In this document: positions 1 to 8,896 of the stretch, in pieces
Numbering within the stretch: the first letter of the stretch is position 1
Layout: each line of letters opens with the position of its first letter
Source of the DNA: Opitutaceae bacterium
GTDB lineage: Bacteria > Verrucomicrobiota > Verrucomicrobiia > Opitutales > Opitutaceae
Length of the DNA: 16,189 nt
Reading direction: 5' to 3'
NCBI GenBank assembly: GCA_020847775.1
Contig: JADLBI010000128.1
Coordinates: forward strand, 1 to 16,189
Position numbers and translations under genes: made by a program
Notes under the pieces: generated by a model
Told to the model about the DNA's origin: nothing
The model's input: only the letters and a program-made list of their open reading frames with translations
Database searches by the model: none

Positions 1-6
1 CTGGAG

Positions 7-70
7 CCCGGCTCGCAGGCGGTCCACAAGACGCAAAGCCCCAGCGCCAATAGGCAAGTAATGAGCCGGG
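7..70. other. possible RNA hairpin in the leading intergenic region
   Basis: The 167 bases before kdsD contain no convincing gene. Bases 7-14 (CCCGGCTC) and 63-70 (GAGCCGGG) are exact reverse complements and would form an 8-bp GC-rich stem around 48 bases. This could be the end of a structured RNA whose other part lies left of the window, or a leader structure. I compared it by eye with RNase P, SRP, tmRNA and 6S RNA hallmarks and could not match any. No U-tract follows, so it is not an intrinsic terminator. An 8-bp match can arise by chance in GC-rich DNA. Confidence 0.2.
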
Positions 71-109
71 AGGTCAGTCGGGGGGTTGGCATCGCAATGG
101 GAAAAGGGA

Positions 110-137
110 TTGAACGAGCGGGCGTGGCGCGTAAATT
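110..137 (+). promoter_or_regulatory. weak sigma-70-like promoter candidate for the kdsD operon
   Basis: TTGAAC at 110-115 and TAAATT at 132-137 are separated by 16 bases. Each matches four of six positions of the -35 and -10 consensus. Transcription would start about 20-25 bases before the kdsD ATG at 168, leaving a short leader without a clear Shine-Dalgarno sequence. This is a pattern match only. Confidence 0.25.
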
Positions 138-167
138 CCGCAACCTGTTCCCGCGATTCAATCCTAA

Positions 168-1151
168 ATGGCCCTGACTCCGCAATCCATCCTCCGCCGT
201 GCCCGCCAGTGCATCCACACCGAGGGGGAGGCCCTGTCCGCCACCGCGAAAAACCTAGGGCCGGAGTTTGTGAAAACTGCGCTGGCGATTGACACCATGC
301 TCAAACACGGGGGCAAACTGGTATTCAGTGGTGTCGGCAAATCCGCCCACATCGCCCAAAAACTCGCCGGCACGTTCAACAGCACGGGCGTAACCTCTAG
401 TTTCCTCGACGCCACGCAGGCGCTGCACGGCGATCTCGGACTTTGCCGCGAAGGCGACCTCGCCCTCCTGCTCAGCAACAGCGGTCAGACCGAGGTCCTG
501 CGCCTGCTGCCACCGTTGAAACGCATCGGTGTCGGCATTGTGGCGTTCACCAGCCGACCCGACTCTGATTTGGCGCGCAACAGCGATTATCAGTTATATT
601 ATCGCGTGCCGCGCGAAGCCTGCCCGCTCGCACTAGCACCCACTGCTAGCACCACCGCCGCCCTCGCACTCGGCGACGCGCTCGCGATGGTTCTCCTCGA
701 AGCGCGCGGTCTGACGCGCGATGATTTCGCGCTGCTTCACCCAGCCGGCAACCTCGGCGCCCTGCTCCTTAAAGTCCGCGACTTCATGCGCACAGGCGAT
801 CGTCTGCCCATCATGCCTGAAACCTGCACCACGCAGGAAGCCATCATGGCCATGACCAAGGCCAAGAGCGGCAGTGTCGCTCTCGTGCAGAAACGCACCG
901 GTAAACTGGTCGGCATTTTGACCGACGGCGATTTTCGCCGCAGCGCCCTGACCGGCCCAGATTTTCTGCGGCAGCCCGTGGCGCGGTTCATGACGCGCGC
1001 GCCCAAGACCATCCGTGACGACGTCTTGGCGGTTGAAGCTCTGCGCATGTTCGAACTCCATAAAATCGACGATCTGATTGTCATCAACGCCAAGGGCAAA
1101 CCCGTCGGGTTAATGGACGGCCAAGATCTCCCCAAACTTAAAATCGTGTGA
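168..1151 (+). CDS. kdsD: D-arabinose 5-phosphate isomerase (KdsD/KpsF family)
   Basis: Interconverts ribulose 5-phosphate and arabinose 5-phosphate, the first committed step toward Kdo, the inner-core sugar of lipopolysaccharide; cytoplasmic. The 327 residues match the usual family length and layout: a SIS sugar-isomerase domain (about 35-190) followed by two CBS domains (about 205-325). Visible landmarks are GVGKSAHIAQK (55-65), ALHGDLG (85-91), SNSGQTE (103-109), EACPLALAPTASTTA (150-164) and DDFALLHPAGNLG (185-197). K58, E109, E150 and H191 align with the residues I recall as important in E. coli KdsD, so the enzyme should be active. The ATG at 168 places the SIS fold correctly but has no obvious Shine-Dalgarno sequence. 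The stop overlaps the next gene, implying an operon. GutQ-type paralogues share this architecture, but KdsD is the safe assignment because no gut operon is present. Confidence 0.93.
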   Translation: MALTPQSILRRARQCIHTEGEALSATAKNLGPEFVKTALAIDTMLKHGGKLVFSGVGKSAHIAQKLAGTFNSTGVTSSFLDATQALHGDLGLCREGDLALLLSNSGQTEVLRLLPPLKRIGVGIVAFTSRPDSDLARNSDYQLYYRVPREACPLALAPTASTTAALALGDALAMVLLEARGLTRDDFALLHPAGNLGALLLKVRDFMRTGDRLPIMPETCTTQEAIMAMTKAKSGSVALVQKRTGKLVGILTDGDFRRSALTGPDFLRQPVARFMTRAPKTIRDDVLAVEALRMFELHKIDDLIVINAKGKPVGLMDGQDLPKLKIV

Positions 1152-2404
1152 TGGAACCCATTCGCATTGGCATCATCGGCATGGGCGGGTTCGCGGGTTG
1201 GCACCACAACACCATCGCGCGGCTCGAGGAGCGCGGTCTGGCCAAACTCGTGTGCACCTGCGATCCCAACGCCGCCGCCTTCGCCACTGAGCAGCAAAAC
1301 TGGCGGCTCGCCCAGCGCGGCGTATGCGTTTTCCCAGACTACCGACAGCTGCTCGGCGCCTGCCGCCGCGAGCTCGATCTATTGGTCGTTCCCACCCCAA
1401 TCAACCTCCATGCCGAGATGCACCGCGCCGGGATCGAAGCGGGCATCGCGGTGTATCTGGAGAAGCCACCCACCCTCGACTACGCGGAGTTGGAGACGAT
1501 GATCACACTCGATCAAAAGGCGAAGAAGTCCACGTTGGTCGCCTTCAATTTCATCGTCGAGAAACCACGCCTCGCGTTAAAGCAGCGCCTGCTCAACGGC
1601 GAGTTCGGCGCGGTCACCGGGGCCCGGCTCATGGCGCATTGGCCGAGGCCAGCCGACTATTTTCGCCGTTCCGCTTGGGCTGGTCGGTTGATGATGAACG
1701 CCCGCGTCGTGCTCGATTCCTGTTTTGGCAACGCCAACGCCCATTTCGTGCACAACATGTTATTTTGGCTCGGTCAGGGCGGACTCTCCAGCTGGGCGCA
1801 ACTTTCCAGCGTGCGCGCCGAACTCTACCGCGCACACGCCATCGAAGGTGCCGACACTTTTTTTGTGCAGGCGCTGACGCAGGCCGGCCAGACGATGCGC
1901 TTCGCCGTCACCCACGCCTGCGCGGGGCAAGCCTCGCACATGGAAACGGTCATCTGCGAAAACGCCGAAATTCGCTATGCCGTCGGCGGCCATGCCGAAG
2001 TCCGCTGGCGCGATGGCCGCAACGAACGCATTGAGGTCGGCGGCTTCGACGGGCTGACGGAAAACCATCTCGCTTATCACCGCTACCTGCGCGGCGAGGC
2101 GGAACGCCCCGCCACCAGCCTGGTTGATTCCCGCCCCTTCGTGATGCTAAACGATCTATCTCACGTCTCCAGTGGCCGCATCACGCCCTTCCCCGCGGAA
2201 CGCTTGACTTGGGCGCGCGACGAAAAGGAACAAAAAGTCTATAGCAACGTCGCGGGCATGAGCGGTGCCATCGATCGGTTTCTCGAACACGGCACTTGGC
2301 CCGGCGCGGACTGGGGCCGCGAGCCCGGTGCCCTCGTCACGACGGCGGATTTGCCGCGCTTCCACGACACCGTGCGCCAGATGCTGGCGGCAACGACGCG
2401 TTGA
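1151..2404 (+). CDS. Gfo/Idh/MocA family NAD(P)-dependent oxidoreductase
   Basis: A probable sugar or sugar-derivative dehydrogenase; the substrate cannot be read from the sequence. The N-terminal Rossmann domain has the dinucleotide motif GIIGMGGFAGWHH (7-19), then PTPINLHAEM (81-90), typical of this family, and the EKPP motif at 104-107 whose lysine belongs to the family's catalytic set. The C-terminal substrate/dimer domain includes a DSCFGNANAHFVHN stretch in the place where the family usually has its conserved active-site His region. The length of 417 residues is slightly above the common 330-400. The ATG at 1151 overlaps the kdsD TGA by one base; a GTG at 1148 directly before it is an equally possible start adding one residue. 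Coupling to kdsD suggests, but does not prove, a role in cell-surface sugar metabolism. The class I fumarase follows 30 bp later. Confidence 0.85.
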   Translation: MEPIRIGIIGMGGFAGWHHNTIARLEERGLAKLVCTCDPNAAAFATEQQNWRLAQRGVCVFPDYRQLLGACRRELDLLVVPTPINLHAEMHRAGIEAGIAVYLEKPPTLDYAELETMITLDQKAKKSTLVAFNFIVEKPRLALKQRLLNGEFGAVTGARLMAHWPRPADYFRRSAWAGRLMMNARVVLDSCFGNANAHFVHNMLFWLGQGGLSSWAQLSSVRAELYRAHAIEGADTFFVQALTQAGQTMRFAVTHACAGQASHMETVICENAEIRYAVGGHAEVRWRDGRNERIEVGGFDGLTENHLAYHRYLRGEAERPATSLVDSRPFVMLNDLSHVSSGRITPFPAERLTWARDEKEQKVYSNVAGMSGAIDRFLEHGTWPGADWGREPGALVTTADLPRFHDTVRQMLAATTR

Positions 2405-2434
2405 AGTCAGGCGCGACTTGTGCAGGTTGGCAAC

Positions 2435-4078
2435 ATGGCCACGCCGACATTTCATTTTCAGGAGACATTCCCGCTCGGTCCGGACGACACCGAATACCGG
2501 CTGCTTTCGCGCGAAGGTGTCAGCACCGCTCATTTCGAAGATCGCGAGATGCTCAAAATCGAGCCCGAGGCGCTCGCCTACCTCGCGCAACACGCGTTTC
2601 ACGACTGCTCGTTCATGCTGCGTCCGAAACATCTAGAACAGGTGGCCGCCATCCTCGCGGACCCGGAGGCCAGTGCGAATGACTACTATGTCGCACTCAC
2701 GCTGCTGAAAAACGCGGAGATCGCCGCGCAGGGCATTTTGCCATTCTGCCAAGACACCGGCACCGCGATCATCTTGGGCAAGAAAGGCCAGCAAGTCTGG
2801 ACCGGCGCCAACGACGCCGAGTGGCTCAGCCGCGGCGTTTACGAGTGCTACACCAAGGAAAACCTCCGCTACTCACAGACCGCGCCGCTCGACCTGTTCA
2901 AGGAAACCAACACCGGCACCAACCTGCCCGCGCAGATCGACCTCCTCGCCACCGAAGGCGCGGAATACAAATTTCTCTTTGTCGCCAAGGGCGGCGGCTC
3001 AGCCAACAAAACGTTTCTCTTCCAAGAAACCAAGGCGCTGCTTAATCCCAAGAGTCTGGAGAAGTTCATCGTCGAGAAAATGAGCCTCCTCGGCACCGCC
3101 GCCTGCCCGCCCTACCACCTCACCTTCGTGATCGGCGGCACCAGTGCCGAAACCTGCCTCAAGACCGTCAAACTCGCCTCGACCAAATATTACGACGCGT
3201 TGCCGACCACCGGTAACGAGCACGGCCGCGCTTTCCGCGACCTCGCGTTGGAAAAACGCGTGCTCGAGCTCGCACAGCAAACCGGCATCGGCGCGCAATT
3301 CGGCGGTAAGTATTTCGCGCTCGACGTACGCGTCATCCGCCTGCCGCGCCACGGCGCATCATGCCCCGTTGGTCTCGGCGTGTCTTGCAGCGCCGATCGC
3401 AACATCAAGGCCAAGATCACCAAAGAAGGCGTCTTCCTCGAAAAGCTTGAGACCAACCCCGGTCGTTTCATCCCGGAGTCCGAACGCACGCTCAATACCG
3501 ACCACGTCGTCCGCATCGATCTCAATCAACCGATGCCGGCCATCCTCGCCGAGTTGAACAAACTTCCGGTCACCACGCAGGTTTTGTTGAGCGGCCCGAT
3601 GATCGTCGCGCGCGATAGCGCACACGCGAAGCTCAAGGAGCGCCTCGACGCGGGTCTAGGCCTGCCGCAATACCTGAAGGATCATCCCGTTTACTACGCC
3701 GGCCCGGCCAAGACGCCAAAAGGCTACGCGTCCGGCAGTTTCGGACCAACCACGGCCGGACGCATGGATAGCTATGTCGATCTTTTCCAAGCGCACGGCG
3801 GCTCGCTCGTCATGCTCGCCAAGGGCAATCGCAGCGCGCAGGTGACCAAGGCATGCCAAACCCACGGCGGCTTCTACCTCGGCAGCATTGGCGGCCCCGC
3901 CGCGATCCTCGCCAAAGAGAACATCAAAAAGGTGGAGGTGCTCGAATATCCCGAACTCGGCATGGAGGCCATCTGGAAAATCGAAGTGGAAGATTTCCCG
4001 GCGTTCATCCTCGTGGACAACAAAGGCAACGACTTCTTCGCCAACGGCTGCGGCGCATGCCTGCCAAGTAAGAAGTAG
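2435..4078 (+). CDS. fumA: class I fumarate hydratase, [4Fe-4S] type (FumA/FumB-like)
   Basis: Catalyses reversible hydration of fumarate to (S)-malate in the TCA cycle; oxygen-sensitive, cytoplasmic. It is a long single-chain class I enzyme (547 residues), closely similar throughout to E. coli FumA as I know it. The three cluster cysteines fall at C105 (PFCQDTGTA), C224 (GTAACPPYH) and C318 (GVSCSADRN), the same numbers as in E. coli FumA when counted from the ATG at 2435. That numbering and an AGG a few bases upstream favour this start over the in-frame GTG at 2420. Other landmarks are KGGGSANKT (185-193), GGTSAET (234-240), PRHGASCPVG (304-313), GPTTAGRMDSY and GSIGGPAA near the end. The C-terminal swivel domain is fused, as in FumA/FumB, rather than split into two subunits. 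It follows the oxidoreductase gene by 30 bp and is probably cotranscribed with it. Confidence 0.95.
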   Translation: MATPTFHFQETFPLGPDDTEYRLLSREGVSTAHFEDREMLKIEPEALAYLAQHAFHDCSFMLRPKHLEQVAAILADPEASANDYYVALTLLKNAEIAAQGILPFCQDTGTAIILGKKGQQVWTGANDAEWLSRGVYECYTKENLRYSQTAPLDLFKETNTGTNLPAQIDLLATEGAEYKFLFVAKGGGSANKTFLFQETKALLNPKSLEKFIVEKMSLLGTAACPPYHLTFVIGGTSAETCLKTVKLASTKYYDALPTTGNEHGRAFRDLALEKRVLELAQQTGIGAQFGGKYFALDVRVIRLPRHGASCPVGLGVSCSADRNIKAKITKEGVFLEKLETNPGRFIPESERTLNTDHVVRIDLNQPMPAILAELNKLPVTTQVLLSGPMIVARDSAHAKLKERLDAGLGLPQYLKDHPVYYAGPAKTPKGYASGSFGPTTAGRMDSYVDLFQAHGGSLVMLAKGNRSAQVTKACQTHGGFYLGSIGGPAAILAKENIKKVEVLEYPELGMEAIWKIEVEDFPAFILVDNKGNDFFANGCGACLPSKK

Positions 4079-4114
4079 TCGCGTTGAGCAGGTGACACCC
4101 GCCACACAGCGAAT

Positions 4115-5512
<1,398 letters not shown>

Positions 5513-5547
5513 AATCTCAACGTGGTCGACAGTTCAGAAAAAGCAAA

Positions 5548-5570
5548 AAGCCCCGTGCGAGACGGAGCTT
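5548..5570 (-). terminator. intrinsic terminator of the sigma factor/membrane protein unit
   Basis: AAGCCCCGT (5548-5556) pairs with ACGGAGCTT (5562-5570) with one mismatch around a 5-base loop. Read on the minus strand the stem is followed by TTTTTGC and a second T-run. It lies 28 bases after the stop of the minus-strand gene ending at 5598 and just upstream of fumC, separating the two transcription units. Confidence 0.7.
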
Positions 5571-5597
5571 GGGAAATGCGGTCGGATCACAATTGTT

Positions 5598-6431
5598 TCA
5601 GAACTTGATAGCGACACGGTTGGCCTTGAAGCCAAAGCGGCTGACTGAATCGTAGAGTCGCTCATCAGTCAGCGCGCGGCTGAGGCGGGCATTGGTTGGC
5701 GCAGCAGTGACTTCCCCGGAAGCATAGCTCGCGGCCGGCAGGGCGCTGGCTAGCAAGCGGTTGGAGCGGCGGTCGGAATTGACGGTCACCCGCGCCAGAG
5801 GGTCGATAATCTCAGTCTTCTGCGGTGGGGCGATCAGTGCGTCCATACCGGACACACGGTTGATCAGTTGCGCGAGTTCGGGGGCACTGGATTTAACCGC
5901 TTCAAGATTGGCCGCAATCAGGCGAGCCGTGGGTGAATCAATTTCGCCACCGGCACCACCGAGCATCGGCACGTCGCGAACCGCGCTATCGGGAGTAGGG
6001 GCCGAACCGGAGACATGATTCGCGGCAACTTGCGCGGGAGCCGCGGCATCGGTTTCGGCTAGAGTGGCCGCGGCCGGGTGGGCCGACATCACCACGGTAA
6101 CCGCCGGACCAGGCATGGTCTGCACCACGCGTTCCTCAATCACGGGTGCAAACCCGGATTCGGAGGAAGCGGGGGTTTGATATTCCCGAACAGTCAGGAG
6201 CGTGAGGGCAAAAATCGCGGTGGCGCCAACCGGCACTTGATAGCGGGCGACGCGTGCGCCTATGCGGATGAAGGGCGCCCACCATGGACGGGGCTCGACT
6301 ATTGCAGCCAACTGTTTCACGCGCATTTCGCGCTCAAATTGCTGCCAAAATTCCGGCGACGGCCGTTCCGCACGTTTCACGCGCAGGAGCTGTTCCAGAG
6401 TTACTTGGGGTCGGTTGGGGTCGGATTTCAT
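5598..6431 (-). CDS. single-pass membrane protein coupled to an ECF sigma factor; candidate anti-sigma factor
   Basis: I do not recognise a family. The 277-residue protein has a charged cytoplasmic-type N-terminus (about 1-65) containing PSPEFWQQFEREMR (24-37), one probable transmembrane helix (about 66-82, VPVGATAIFALTLLTV) and an Ala/Pro-rich, presumably periplasmic C-terminal region of about 190 residues ending in a more structured-looking segment (RALTDERLYDSVSRFGF). It contains no cysteine, so it lacks the HxxxCxxC zinc-binding motif common in anti-sigma factors. Its ATG overlaps the TAA of the sigma gene by one base (TAATG), implying translational coupling. Gene position and topology suggest it tethers and inhibits the sigma factor, but that is inference. 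A terminator follows 28 bases downstream. Confidence 0.75.
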   Translation of the reverse strand: MKSDPNRPQVTLEQLLRVKRAERPSPEFWQQFEREMRVKQLAAIVEPRPWWAPFIRIGARVARYQVPVGATAIFALTLLTVREYQTPASSESGFAPVIEERVVQTMPGPAVTVVMSAHPAAATLAETDAAAPAQVAANHVSGSAPTPDSAVRDVPMLGGAGGEIDSPTARLIAANLEAVKSSAPELAQLINRVSGMDALIAPPQKTEIIDPLARVTVNSDRRSNRLLASALPAASYASGEVTAAPTNARLSRALTDERLYDSVSRFGFKANRVAIKF

Positions 6432-7063
6432 TAACGAAGATAGGGCTGCAATTCCGCTTGGAGCAATTGCTTGGCATAGTGCAGACGGGAGCGCACCGTG
6501 CCGACCGAGCAGTTCATAATCTCGGCAATTTCTTGATGACCAAGGCCATCGATTTCGAATAAAGTCACCACAGTTCTGTGATTGATAGACAACTTTTGCA
6601 TCGCCTCGTTCAATCTTTCCTGAAGTTCCTTCACATAGGTATCGCGTTCAGCGCCTGAGTTATCAGTCAGAGCTTCAATAACTTCTGTCGACTGATGGTC
6701 GTTTTCGTCCACTTTTTCCAGGCTGAAGAACGTGCGGAGGCGGTTTTTCCGCAGGTGGGTAAGGGTCGAATTGACCGCAATCCGGTAGAGCCAAGTGAAG
6801 AAGGAGGACTGGCCTTGAAAACGGTTGATGGACTGAAATGCCTTGATAAACGTGTCCTGCGTCAAGTCGGAAGCGTCCTCCCGGTTGGAGGTCATGTTGT
6901 AAATCAGTCCGAGGACTCGGCCACGATAGCGCAGCACCAATTCATCGAACGCTGCGACATCACCAGATTGGACACGCCGGACAATCTCTCCGTCCGAATC
7001 GGCCTCCTGCTGCCGTGCCGGGGAGGCCGCCAGCGATTGACCAATGGCTTTCAGCGCGTCCAT
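6431..7063 (-). CDS. ECF-type RNA polymerase sigma factor (sigma-70 family, RpoE/SigW-like)
   Basis: Redirects RNA polymerase to a set of promoters, probably in response to an envelope or stress signal. The 210 residues hold sigma region 2 (about 27-105), with DELVLRYRGRVLGL (40-53), the DASDLTQDTFIKAF core-binding helix (63-76) and FFTWLYRIAVN (88-98), then a linker and region 4 (about 148-200) with the helix-turn-helix GLGHQEIAEIMNCSVGTVRSRLHYAK (174-198). No region 1.1 or region 3 is present, which defines the ECF group. An N-terminal extension of about 25 residues precedes region 2. The start at 7063 has only a weak purine-rich stretch upstream. It lies 84 bp after the prenyl synthase with no terminator between, so read-through is possible. 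Its stop overlaps the start of the candidate anti-sigma gene. Its base composition looks somewhat less GC-rich than its neighbours. Confidence 0.92.
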   Translation of the reverse strand: MDALKAIGQSLAASPARQQEADSDGEIVRRVQSGDVAAFDELVLRYRGRVLGLIYNMTSNREDASDLTQDTFIKAFQSINRFQGQSSFFTWLYRIAVNSTLTHLRKNRLRTFFSLEKVDENDHQSTEVIEALTDNSGAERDTYVKELQERLNEAMQKLSINHRTVVTLFEIDGLGHQEIAEIMNCSVGTVRSRLHYAKQLLQAELQPYLR

Positions 7064-7147
7064 AACACCGCCATCATGCCCCGCAATCGCCTGAGCGCAA
7101 ACGGAAATTAGCCCGACGAACTGTCCGGGAAATCGCCGGCGGTGGGT

Positions 7148-8179
7148 TTAGTCGCGTTCCCGCAAGGCCCGTAACTGTGCGCGAAGGACGCCGCACAGTT
7201 GGCCGAGCAGAGCGCTAGACGATTCCGTTGCCCACGGGGCAAGGGCGGTTTCAGCAGATGCGATTTCCTGGAGCACGGTCGTCTCTACCTCATCGAACAC
7301 GCCAAGGATCTCCATTTGGTGAAGCCGAAGCGACATCTGACCGGCCGCGGATCCACAAATCTCGTCGCGCAACCCGGCGCGCTCGGTCGCCGGTAGTTTT
7401 TCCATCAGCACGAGCAACGGCAAGGTGAGCTTGCCGCTGGCGAAATCCGTGCCGAGCGTTTTCCCGATCCGTTGCTCATCACCGTAGAAATCTGTCAGAT
7501 CGTCGTAGATTTGGTAGGCGATGCCCAGATGCCGCCCGAAGGTCGCGGCCGCTGCCACATAGCCTTCTGCCGCGCCCGTGAGCCTCGTGCCTAGCTGACA
7601 CGACACACGGAAGAGCTCGGCGGTCTTCAAGTCGATGATACGCCAGTAGTCGTCGCGCGAAACCCGCGTGGAACCGCGCCGCATCGTCTGCACAATCTCG
7701 CCAGCGCAAACCCGGCGAGTGGACTCAGCCACGATCCGGCACACTTCGGTCGTAGGAAATAGCGCGGCCAGATGCAGCGCGTGGGCAAATAACGCGTCGC
7801 CCAGCAGGACTGCCGGGGTGGCTCCAAACTTGCGCGCCGCGGTCTCGCGGTTTCGCCGCAAAGCCGCCCCATCCATGATGTCGTCATGCACGAGTGTGGC
7901 CAAATGCACCAGCTCCACCACGGCCGCCGCGCGCACCAAGGCCGACGAGGGCCGCCCCTCGGTTTGCCAGCCGCTCAAAAACACCAGCGCGGGACGGATC
8001 CGTTTGCCGGAAGTGTCGATACAGTAGTCTGCCATCTCGCGGATCTCCGGCTCGAAGGCTCCAGTTTGCTCCCGCAGAAACTCATCCAGCGCGGCCATAT
8101 GCGGCTTGAGACCTGCAAAGACCGGTCCAAACGTGCTGCCCGGCACGACGACCGGTTCCGTAGAAGCATCGCGATTCAT
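7148..8179 (-). CDS. long-chain trans-polyprenyl diphosphate synthase
   Basis: Condenses isopentenyl diphosphate onto an allylic primer to make a long all-trans chain, most likely the side chain of the respiratory quinone. Both aspartate-rich motifs are intact: DDIMD (99-103, allylic substrate) and DDLTD (226-230, IPP site). GKRIRP (58-63), LLGDALFAHA (125-134), the DLKTAELF segment (183-190) and TDFASGKLTLPLL (244-256) are standard. The small alanine five residues before the first motif (HLATLVHDD) fits a long-chain rather than farnesyl/geranylgeranyl product, but chain length cannot be fixed by eye. The length of 343 residues is normal for IspB/HepT-type enzymes. It is transcribed divergently from the CPBP protease gene across 56 bp, which must hold both promoters. 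The sigma factor gene follows on the same strand. Confidence 0.9.
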   Translation of the reverse strand: MNRDASTEPVVVPGSTFGPVFAGLKPHMAALDEFLREQTGAFEPEIREMADYCIDTSGKRIRPALVFLSGWQTEGRPSSALVRAAAVVELVHLATLVHDDIMDGAALRRNRETAARKFGATPAVLLGDALFAHALHLAALFPTTEVCRIVAESTRRVCAGEIVQTMRRGSTRVSRDDYWRIIDLKTAELFRVSCQLGTRLTGAAEGYVAAAATFGRHLGIAYQIYDDLTDFYGDEQRIGKTLGTDFASGKLTLPLLVLMEKLPATERAGLRDEICGSAAGQMSLRLHQMEILGVFDEVETTVLQEIASAETALAPWATESSSALLGQLCGVLRAQLRALRERD

Positions 8180-8235
8180 GAAGCGGCGAACTCTACTGCG
8201 CTCCGGCCAAATTGCTAACCAATACTCACGACCCC

Positions 8236-8844
8236 ATGACAGATAACCCGTTGCTTCTAGTGGTTATGATCGCGGCTGCCGGATATCTCGGCAAACTCTG
8301 GTGGGGCGATTTGCGCCAGGCCCGGGCCGGTTCACCAAACCCTCAGGCCCTGCCCGGAGCGACCCCCGCGCCCCGCAGTGCGCTGCTTATCGCCGTCGCG
8401 GGCAGCTTGGTTCTCCTCGGCGGCGAAACCATCGGCGAATACGCGCTCGGCATCACCGGCGAACAATCGACCATCACCGTGTTATTCGCGTTCCACACAC
8501 TCGGCGCGGCCATCATCGAGGAACTGATTTTCCGCGGCTACCTCGTGCTGGACAAGCGTGGCCCGGGCCTGCGCTGGCTCGGCGTCGTCGGCGCGTCCGC
8601 GATCTTCGCGCTGCTGCATCCGTTTCTCTGGAGCGCGGAAGGCGGGTTTCATCCGACGCTAACGGTGAAAGGCGCGTTCAGCACCAGCGCGGCCTTCATG
8701 TTCTCGCTCTGGTTCTACTACACGCGGTTCGCCCGGTGGAACCCCCGGCAATCCCTGCTCCCCTGCGTCGCGGGCCACGCCGCCAAAAACCTCGGCGTCA
8801 TCATGATCAAGGCCGCGCAAGGGTTTCTGGTTGGGTGGTGGTGA
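8236..8844 (+). CDS. CPBP family intramembrane glutamic endopeptidase (Rce1/Abi-like)
   Basis: A small multi-pass inner-membrane protein with all three CPBP motifs: EELIFRGY (95-102, giving the EExxxR motif), FALLHP (124-129) and HAAKN (181-185, HxxxN). These are the presumed catalytic glutamates and histidines. Hydrophobic stretches at about 5-20, 48-63, 83-95, 113-128, 150-162 and 185-200 fit the usual fold. The family includes Rce1 prenyl-protein proteases, bacteriocin self-immunity proteins and many proteins of unknown role; the substrate here is unknown. I chose the ATG at 8236 (202 residues); an in-frame TTG at 8212 would add eight residues. Neither start has a good Shine-Dalgarno sequence. 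It stands alone on the plus strand between two minus-strand operons, converging on the secretin operon. Confidence 0.85.
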   Translation: MTDNPLLLVVMIAAAGYLGKLWWGDLRQARAGSPNPQALPGATPAPRSALLIAVAGSLVLLGGETIGEYALGITGEQSTITVLFAFHTLGAAIIEELIFRGYLVLDKRGPGLRWLGVVGASAIFALLHPFLWSAEGGFHPTLTVKGAFSTSAAFMFSLWFYYTRFARWNPRQSLLPCVAGHAAKNLGVIMIKAAQGFLVGWW

Positions 8845-8851
8845 CACAAAA

Positions 8852-8877
8852 AAGCCGCACCCAAATCGGTGCGGCTT
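8852..8877 (-). terminator. intrinsic terminator of the pil/secretin operon
   Basis: AAGCCGCACC (8852-8861) and GGTGCGGCTT (8868-8877) form a perfect 10-bp stem with a 6-base loop. On the minus strand it is followed by TTTTTTG, the classic rho-independent layout, 19 bases after the secretin stop. On the plus strand there is no T-run after the stem, so it serves the CPBP gene poorly at best. Confidence 0.85.
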
Positions 8878-8896
8878 GAGAGCGGTCCACCAGCGC

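Noticed and set aside
86..292. 68-codon plus-strand frame upstream of and overlapping kdsD
   Set aside because: No domain, low-complexity Pro/His composition, and it overlaps the first 125 bases of a solid gene in another frame.
1324..2034. 236-codon plus-strand frame inside the oxidoreductase gene
   Set aside because: Arg/Pro/His-rich +1 shadow of a gene whose own frame carries clear Rossmann and EKPP motifs.
4079..4114. Possible bidirectional terminator between the two fumarase genes
   Set aside because: Only a 4-bp GGTG/CACC inverted repeat with no T-run on either strand; not a credible terminator.
7112..7129. Inverted repeat CCCG...CGGG upstream of the sigma factor gene
   Set aside because: Arms are only four GC bases with an unpaired 10-base centre; expected by chance in this composition.
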